A stretch of 64,000 nucleotides of DNA, from assembly GCA_039180025.1 (NCBI GenBank), contig JBCDDZ010000002.1, positions 67,733 through 131,732 of the forward strand. The letters run 5' to 3'. The translations under genes and the position numbers were made by a program. Positions 59,183 to 64,000 of the stretch are shown here, piece by piece. The DNA is from Algisphaera sp039180025. Lineage in GTDB: Bacteria > Planctomycetota > Phycisphaerae > Phycisphaerales > Phycisphaeraceae. The notes below the pieces were generated by a model. The model was not told where the DNA came from, searched no databases, and worked only from the letters and a program-made list of their open reading frames with translations. Within the stretch, counting starts at the first letter, position 1. Each line of letters starts with the position of its first letter.

Positions 59183-61165
59183 ATGCCCCTGGACTGGGAC
59201 GACGACACGCTCTGGGTGCTCCGCGACCGACAGCCGTTGCTGGGTGCCGCCGCGCCCTACGTCGGCAACGGTCGGCTCGGGGTCCGGCTCGGCGTCCTGG
59301 GGCTGGGGACCGATCCGCAGGCGCCACCCCGCGGCGGCGCCGGCCCGGAGACGCCGGCCGCGGCGAACGTTCCGGGCGACGAGAGTTTCCCGCTGCCCTG
59401 CTTTGCCGCGTTTGCCCGGGACGGTCGGCAGCTCGACCTGCCCTCGTTCACGCACGTCGACCTCCGACACGGCGACGACCGGCTGCGCCCGGGGACCGCC
59501 CGCACGTCCAGCCGGCAACCGTTGACCACGTCGCTGGACCTGCGGACGGGCGAGGCGTCGCTGGTCGGCCGCTGGCGCTCGGGGTCGGCCGGCGTCGAAG
59601 TGAAGGCCCGGTTGCTGGTGCCGCGCAGCGTCCCGCACGGCGCGGTCTGGGAGCTCGAACTCGCCGGGCTGGAGCACGAGACGCGGGTCGGCTTCGGGTT
59701 TCACGACGGGCACGTACGGGCCGACCTGCCGATCGACTGGTCCCCGACCGACCGGGGCGTGATCGGCCAAGCGCAGACGCGGACCAAGGGGCGTGCCCTG
59801 CATTTCGGGATGCGGTGGGCTTGCGAGGGCGGGTCGGTCACGCCGGACGGTGCGTGGGCCCAGGCCGTCACGCGCGGGGCCACGCTGCGGCTGCGGGTCC
59901 ACGTCGCGATCCACGGCGGGACCGAAGCCGGCGGCGCGGCGGAGGTCGCGCGTGACCTCGACGTGCTAGAGTCCGGGCTCGCGGACGGCCGCCTGCGGTC
60001 GGAGAACCGAAAGGTGTGGCGGTCCCTCTGGCAGCGGGCCCCCGATCTGTCCGACCTGCCGGTGTCGCGCCCACGCTTGCGGATGCTGCTGGCGCAGACC
60101 TACTACCTGCTGGCGAGCTACGACGGGTCGGATCATCCGGTCGCGCCGCTGGGCCTTTCGGGCAACAACTGGGGCGGCAACCAGCTCTGGGACACCGACC
60201 TTTGGCACTTCCTCGGGCTGTACACGGCCTGGCCGGACCTCGCGCGTCAGGCGCTCCGGGCCCGGCTGAAGATGCTGCCGTCGGCCCGCGCACTCGCCGC
60301 GGCGGAAGGCCACCCCGGCGCCCGCTTCGGCTGGGTCAGCGACGAGGACGGCCGCGACGACACGCCGCCTCACTACCGCCAGGAACTCCACGTCAACGGC
60401 TGGGTGATGCTCATGGCCTGGAACCTCTACCGGCGGACCGGGGATCGGGCCGACCTCCGCGAAGCCTGGCCGATGCTCCGCGGCCTCGCGGACTACTGGT
60501 GCTCACGTTGCGAAGCGGGCGACGATCCGGGCGTGTATCACCTCCGCGGGGTGCTGGGGCCGGACGAGGACGTGGTCGAAGTGCCCGCCAACCCGGGGCT
60601 GGTCGACGACCACGCCACCACCAACCTGCTGGTCCGCACCGCGCTGCGTGCCGCGGTACAAGCCGCCGACGTGCTCGGCGAAGACGCACCCGGGGCGTGG
60701 TCCGCGGTGGCCGACGGGCTGGTCCAGATGCCGCCGGACGCCCGGGGCGTGATCCCGGAATACGCGGGGTACGACGGCCACCTCATCAAGCAGGCCGACA
60801 CCTCACTGAGCTTTTTCCCGCTGGACCGCGACGTGTCGCCGCGGGTCAAGACCGCGACGCTGGCCTACTACCGCGACCGGAACCGGTGGGGGCCGTTGAT
60901 GACCGACCAGATCGACGGGGCCGTCCGGATGCGGCTGGGCATCGAGGACCGCGGCGCGGTGCTCACGTGGATGCTCGAGCAGTACGAATTATTCTGCCGC
61001 GGGCCGTTCCATACGCCCTACGAAGGAGTCGACAACCGGGTTGCGCTGATGATCACCGGCTGCGGCGGCCTGCTGGCGGCGATCACCCACGGCTGGTGGA
61101 GCTACCGAGACGCCGGCGACGACGCCGCGCTGATCCCGCGTCTGCTGCCGGCCTCGGCTTCTTGA
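59183..61165 (+). CDS. GH65-like glycoside hydrolase/phosphorylase
   Basis: The protein is about 660 residues. The N-terminal beta-sandwich contains 'YVGNGRLGVRLGVLG', as in GH65 and related GH95 enzymes. The (alpha/alpha)6 barrel follows, with 'GNNWGGNQLWDTDLWHFLGLY' (the FWDTE-like block) and 'RGVLGPDEDVVEVP', where Glu462 of GPDE is the expected general acid. 'HATTNLLVRTALRAAV' matches the 'NAYTN' block after it. Members hydrolyse or phosphorolyse alpha-glucosides such as kojibiose or trehalose. Lys/His phosphate-binding residues are not obvious, so a hydrolase is more likely. ATG 59183 is chosen by homology; no signal peptide. Confidence 0.83.
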   Translation: MPLDWDDDTLWVLRDRQPLLGAAAPYVGNGRLGVRLGVLGLGTDPQAPPRGGAGPETPAAANVPGDESFPLPCFAAFARDGRQLDLPSFTHVDLRHGDDRLRPGTARTSSRQPLTTSLDLRTGEASLVGRWRSGSAGVEVKARLLVPRSVPHGAVWELELAGLEHETRVGFGFHDGHVRADLPIDWSPTDRGVIGQAQTRTKGRALHFGMRWACEGGSVTPDGAWAQAVTRGATLRLRVHVAIHGGTEAGGAAEVARDLDVLESGLADGRLRSENRKVWRSLWQRAPDLSDLPVSRPRLRMLLAQTYYLLASYDGSDHPVAPLGLSGNNWGGNQLWDTDLWHFLGLYTAWPDLARQALRARLKMLPSARALAAAEGHPGARFGWVSDEDGRDDTPPHYRQELHVNGWVMLMAWNLYRRTGDRADLREAWPMLRGLADYWCSRCEAGDDPGVYHLRGVLGPDEDVVEVPANPGLVDDHATTNLLVRTALRAAVQAADVLGEDAPGAWSAVADGLVQMPPDARGVIPEYAGYDGHLIKQADTSLSFFPLDRDVSPRVKTATLAYYRDRNRWGPLMTDQIDGAVRMRLGIEDRGAVLTWMLEQYELFCRGPFHTPYEGVDNRVALMITGCGGLLAAITHGWWSYRDAGDDAALIPRLLPASAS

Positions 61166-61230
61166 GTTTCCCTACGGTCGCGTTCCCGGCCGTCGTCCGA
61201 TGACCTGCGATCCTTCGAAAGCCATCGATC

Positions 61231-61378
61231 ATGCTGCCCGAAGCCCACACACACCTGCAGTTCGTTCCGCCCCACGTCGAAGAGGGCCCGTAGCCGTTTG
61301 GAGGCCATGATCTGGCGGGCCGAGGATGCGTCGTTGTCGGTCGCGCAGTCGGCGGCGAGCCGGGACGAGACGTTTTAA
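61231..61378 (+). pseudogene. Broken duplicate of the 5' end of the GH38 mannosidase gene
   Basis: The first 148 bases of the gene starting at 63121 are present here in diverged form: 'HLQFVPPHVEE', then, after a one-base frameshift, 'LEAMIWRAEDASLSVAQS' and 'SRDETF'. The intact copy reads 'HLQFVPPRVEK', 'LEAMIWRVDDTPLPVAQS' and 'SREETF'. In the initial frame a TAG stops translation after 20 codons. Similarity ends at the stop codon of the minus-strand sulfatase gene at 61375. It is therefore a non-coding relic flanking that gene. Confidence 0.85.
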
Positions 61379-62871
61379 CGATTTCGGGCGAGATTGGCGG
61401 CCGTTTTTTCTCGCCGTTGTCGTCGGGCATCGGCAGCGGGACCTCCTTCGAGGCGTGGTTCACTGTATGTCGGGGGTATCGCTTCGAAGGCGAGCCATCG
61501 GGTGAGGCGGGCTTCGAGATCGTTTCGCACGGAGGCGTGTTCTGGGTCGTGATATAGATCACGGGTCTCGAGCGGGTCGGCGGCGAGGTCATAGAGCCGG
61601 CAACCGTCGGGGCGGGCGCTCAGTACGAGCTTATGCGTGTGGGTTCGGGCGGTGATATCGCGTCCGGCTTCCACGAAGACGGCGTCGCGTCGCTGCGAGG
61701 CGTCGGCAAGGTCAAGCCGGTCGGTGGCGATGGTCGGCGGGACATCGACCCCACAGGCGGAAAGAATGGTGCCCGGCAGATCGACGAGAGAGGCAAGGCG
61801 ATCGTCACGAGACTCGGCCGGCAAGCCGAGGCTACGCGGCCAGCGGACAGCCAGCGGCACACGGATCAACGGGTCGTAGGGCGTATTGTTTTTGAGCAAG
61901 AGGTGTCGGTGGCCGAGATACTCGCCGTGGTCGCTGGTGAGGATGACGAGCGTGTTGTCGGCGAGGGCGCGTCGGTCGAGGATCTCGAGAAGCCGACCGA
62001 TTTGGTCGTCGATGTGTTCGATACTTGCAAAATAGTGAGCCATCACTTGCCGAAGGTCGGCCTCGGTGACGGCCGCACTATCGTACATATCCGTATGGGG
62101 GTAGGCGGCGACATCACGGGGGTCGGGCTGTTCAGCCCAACCTTCGGGTAGCTCTAACGCGTCGGGGTCCCACCTCTGGGCGTACTCGGCGGGAGGGTCA
62201 AAGGGGTGGTGTGGCTTGACGAAGCTGGTCAGTAGCGCCGAGGGCCGGCCCGGCTCCCATTGCTCTAACACGCGGGCCGCACGATCTCCGACCCAGTCGG
62301 TCGAGTGCCATCCTCTGGGGAGCGTCGAAACACCGACCCCACGGGCGGCGGGCCAATCATCTGGTCGTGAGGCGTGGAAGGCCGGCTGCTGATCGGCCAA
62401 ATCGGTCACATCGGCGAGGCCGGCGTCGGCGAGGCCCGCGCCGCGGTCGTCTTCCCAGTACCCGTCGCCGTGTTGTTCGGCGAGTTGCATCGCGTCGAAA
62501 CCGACGTCGAGCCGGGTGGGCGTCATATGCATCTTGCCTACCGCCGCAGTCGACCAGCCCGCGTCGCGGAGTAGAGAAGGCCAAGTCGGCACATCCCGCC
62601 GCAGGGTCGATCCGTTATTGCTGCCCAAGTGCTGACGCGGGTAGAGCCCGCTAAGCATCGAGTACCGACTGGGCGTGCAGACGGGATATGGGCAGGTGGT
62701 GTGGGTGAAGACCGTGCCTTCAGCCGCGAAGCGGTCCATATGGGGGGTGCGGACCTGCCGCGTCAGCGTACCCCAGCCGGGGCCCGAGCCCGCGAAGCCG
62801 GCGCAGTCGAACCGCCACTGGTCGAGTACGACCAGCAGGACATTAGAGCGGGGTCCCAGGGTGCGAGACAT
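61375..62871 (-). CDS. S1 family sulfatase (4)
   Basis: The 498-residue enzyme begins 'SNVLLVVLDQWRFDCAGF' and has 'VCTPSRYSMLSGLYPRQH', with Cys65 for conversion to formylglycine. 'TLVILTSDHGEYLGHRHLLLKNN' supplies the second metal site. No signal peptide. ATG 62871 has GGAGA about 10 bases upstream; a TTG nine codons earlier is an alternative. It is the only minus-strand gene in this part of the cluster and lies between a broken and an intact copy of the GH38 5' end, which suggests it was inserted there. Confidence 0.92.
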   Translation of the reverse strand: MSRTLGPRSNVLLVVLDQWRFDCAGFAGSGPGWGTLTRQVRTPHMDRFAAEGTVFTHTTCPYPVCTPSRYSMLSGLYPRQHLGSNNGSTLRRDVPTWPSLLRDAGWSTAAVGKMHMTPTRLDVGFDAMQLAEQHGDGYWEDDRGAGLADAGLADVTDLADQQPAFHASRPDDWPAARGVGVSTLPRGWHSTDWVGDRAARVLEQWEPGRPSALLTSFVKPHHPFDPPAEYAQRWDPDALELPEGWAEQPDPRDVAAYPHTDMYDSAAVTEADLRQVMAHYFASIEHIDDQIGRLLEILDRRALADNTLVILTSDHGEYLGHRHLLLKNNTPYDPLIRVPLAVRWPRSLGLPAESRDDRLASLVDLPGTILSACGVDVPPTIATDRLDLADASQRRDAVFVEAGRDITARTHTHKLVLSARPDGCRLYDLAADPLETRDLYHDPEHASVRNDLEARLTRWLAFEAIPPTYSEPRLEGGPAADARRQRREKTAANLARNR

Positions 62872-63120
62872 ATCTAATTCATCTCCGTTCGGCTTCAAGT
62901 TGGGTCGATACTTATCTCGGATATTAGGGCATATTCATGGCTTACACCGTGCGGTTCACCCGTATTTCTCGTCTTAATAAATGAGGCAATGTCGATATTG
63001 GTAAGTGGAATATGTCTGGGTTTGGCCGGCTTGCCGGTGGGGACGAGATTTTTTGTACACTGTTTTGTTGGTCATTCGCCGTGAGTCGTTGCCCTCTACC
63101 TGATTAAAACCGATCGCCCT
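62872..63120. promoter_or_regulatory. Divergent intergenic region, sulfatase (4)/GH38
   Basis: This 249-base, AT-richer stretch should hold promoters for both divergent genes. No clear palindrome, and no copy of the LacI (1) operator consensus, was found. No ribosome-binding site is evident before ATG 63121. Confidence 0.4.
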
Positions 63121-64000
63121 ATGCTCCCTCGAAGCCCGCACCTGCAGTTTGTTCCGCCCCGCGTCGAGAAGGCCCGCGGCCGATTGGAAGCGATGATCTG
63201 GCGGGTCGATGACACGCCGCTGCCGGTCGCGCAGTCGAAGTCGAGCCGGGAAGAAACCTTCGTCGGCGACGCGGCGGGGTTGGCGTTTCTGCCGGTAGAG
63301 CAGACGCCGCACGTCTGGGGGCAGCGTTTCGATCAGTGCTGGTGGAAGGTGCAAATCCCCGGGGCGGAGTCGGAGGCGTCGCCTGCCCGAGCACGTTATT
63401 TGTGCTGGCGGGATCAGGGCGAAGCGACCGCGTATTTCGAAGGCCAGGCCGTCGCGGGGATCGACCCGGGGCACACGATGCTGGCGTTGCCCGAGGCGTT
63501 GTGGAGCGCCGCGGGCGAACTCCTGATCGAGTCGATCTGTTGCCGCACCGGCATCTGGGTGCCGGGGGCGGGGCAGGGGATCTCCGATGCGGGCAGCGTG
63601 TTCGAGGGCGCGTTCCTGGCAACCCGCGACGACGACGCGTGGGCGGCGTACTTCGATGTCGAGGTGCTGTTGGACTTGGCGGTCGCGCTGCACCGCAAGG
63701 ACCACCCGCTGGACGGCGACTGGCCCTCGGCCTTCGGCTATCGGCCGCCGCTTGAGCACGCCTCGCCGGTCTGTCGGCGGATCATCGACGGGCTCGACCG
63801 CGCGGTCGATGCGCTGGACCACGACGGCCCCGCCGCGCTGCGCGAAGTCACCCAAAAGCTCTTGGCCGACCTGCCCGCCGACGCCACGGCGATGGACGCG
63901 ACGCTGACCGGGCACGCCCACATCGACCTGGTCTGGCTGTGGCCCGAACGCACCGGCGAATTCAAAGCGGTGCACTCGCTGGCCAACGTGCTCGACGTGC
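63121..64000 (+). CDS. GH38 alpha-mannosidase, 3' end outside window
   Basis: The reading frame is open from ATG 63121 to the window edge (293 codons). The N-terminal 250 residues are the beta/alpha accessory region of bacterial GH38 enzymes ('YLCWRDQGEATAYFEGQAVAGID' is the sugar-binding sandwich). 'TGHAHIDLVWLWPERTGEFK' is the catalytic domain's HxHxD zinc site, with His265 and Asp269 as likely ligands. It should release alpha-mannose in the cytoplasm. A broken copy of its first 148 bases lies at 61231 on the other side of the sulfatase gene. Confidence 0.9.
   Translation, partial: MLPRSPHLQFVPPRVEKARGRLEAMIWRVDDTPLPVAQSKSSREETFVGDAAGLAFLPVEQTPHVWGQRFDQCWWKVQIPGAESEASPARARYLCWRDQGEATAYFEGQAVAGIDPGHTMLALPEALWSAAGELLIESICCRTGIWVPGAGQGISDAGSVFEGAFLATRDDDAWAAYFDVEVLLDLAVALHRKDHPLDGDWPSAFGYRPPLEHASPVCRRIIDGLDRAVDALDHDGPAALREVTQKLLADLPADATAMDATLTGHAHIDLVWLWPERTGEFKAVHSLANVLDV

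Noticed and set aside
62974..63975. A 333-codon minus-strand frame at the right end
   Set aside because: It lies opposite the GH38 gene, whose zinc-site motif is unmistakable, and its composition is Arg/Gln/Pro-rich.

Overview
The window is about 64 kb of high-GC DNA and looks like a chromosomal piece of a Planctomycetota bacterium, most likely of the class Phycisphaerae. This is an inference from the combination of a PEP-CTERM protein, an exosortase-family membrane protein in an exopolysaccharide (EPS) locus, an H-X9-DG-like prepilin-type protein, many sulfatases and glycoside hydrolases, and LacI regulators facing carbohydrate operons. I saw no rRNA, tRNA or CRISPR array.

Region 1 (1-18.5 kb, all + strand) is an EPS/glycoconjugate locus. 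It has a glycosyltransferase cut by the left edge, two GT2 enzymes, a PHP-like putative metallohydrolase, a GlpD-like FAD oxidoreductase, a second GT4, an extended SDR, an LPG-synthase-like membrane protein, an ArnT/PMT-like GT, a WecG/TagA-type GT, a degenerate nucleotidyltransferase, an exosortase-like protein without recognisable catalytic residues, a Wzz/CpsD-like fusion, and an initiating sugar-phosphate transferase. The first seven genes overlap by 1-8 bases. Sense-strand wobble usage changes visibly from G-ending to C-ending between the exosortase-like gene and the Wzz-like gene.

Region 2 (18.7-33.7 kb) holds an AraB-type ribulokinase and a secreted pectate-lyase-fold protein. Next comes a minus-strand ABC importer operon (TPR lipoprotein, membrane-anchored binding protein, unusually large MalF-type permease, MalG-type permease), transcribed divergently from a LacI regulator whose AT-rich leader carries three similar palindromic sites. 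A PEP-CTERM protein with a clear terminator and a secreted clan GH-A-like hydrolase follow.

Region 3 (33.7-42.1 kb, minus strand) has an FAD oxidoreductase with no normal start codon, three S1 sulfatases, a prepilin-like protein with a strong terminator, and a second LacI regulator.

Region 4 (42.5-64 kb) is a large catabolic cluster: a beta-helix protein, a mutarotase-like protein, a GH29 fucosidase, a GHL6/GH42-like enzyme, a GH31 alpha-xylosidase-like enzyme, a beta-sandwich protein, two Gfo/Idh/MocA oxidoreductases, a xylose-isomerase-like TIM barrel, a nucleoside-hydrolase-like protein, a clan-D-like hydrolase, a GH65 enzyme, a fourth sulfatase and the start of a GH38 mannosidase. An IS5-like transposase scar joins a truncated SDR at 57.1-57.5 kb. 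A 148-bp broken copy of the mannosidase 5' end lies on the other side of the sulfatase.

Taken together, regions 2-4 look like a system that imports oligosaccharides from a sulfated, fucose/xylose/mannose-containing polysaccharide and dismantles them mainly in the cytoplasm, because nearly all the sulfatases and hydrolases lack signal peptides. The oxidoreductase, isomerase-like and beta-sandwich genes inside the cluster suggest an oxidative glycoside-cleavage branch beside classical hydrolysis. Substrate and pathway assignments are inferences from family membership and gene order.
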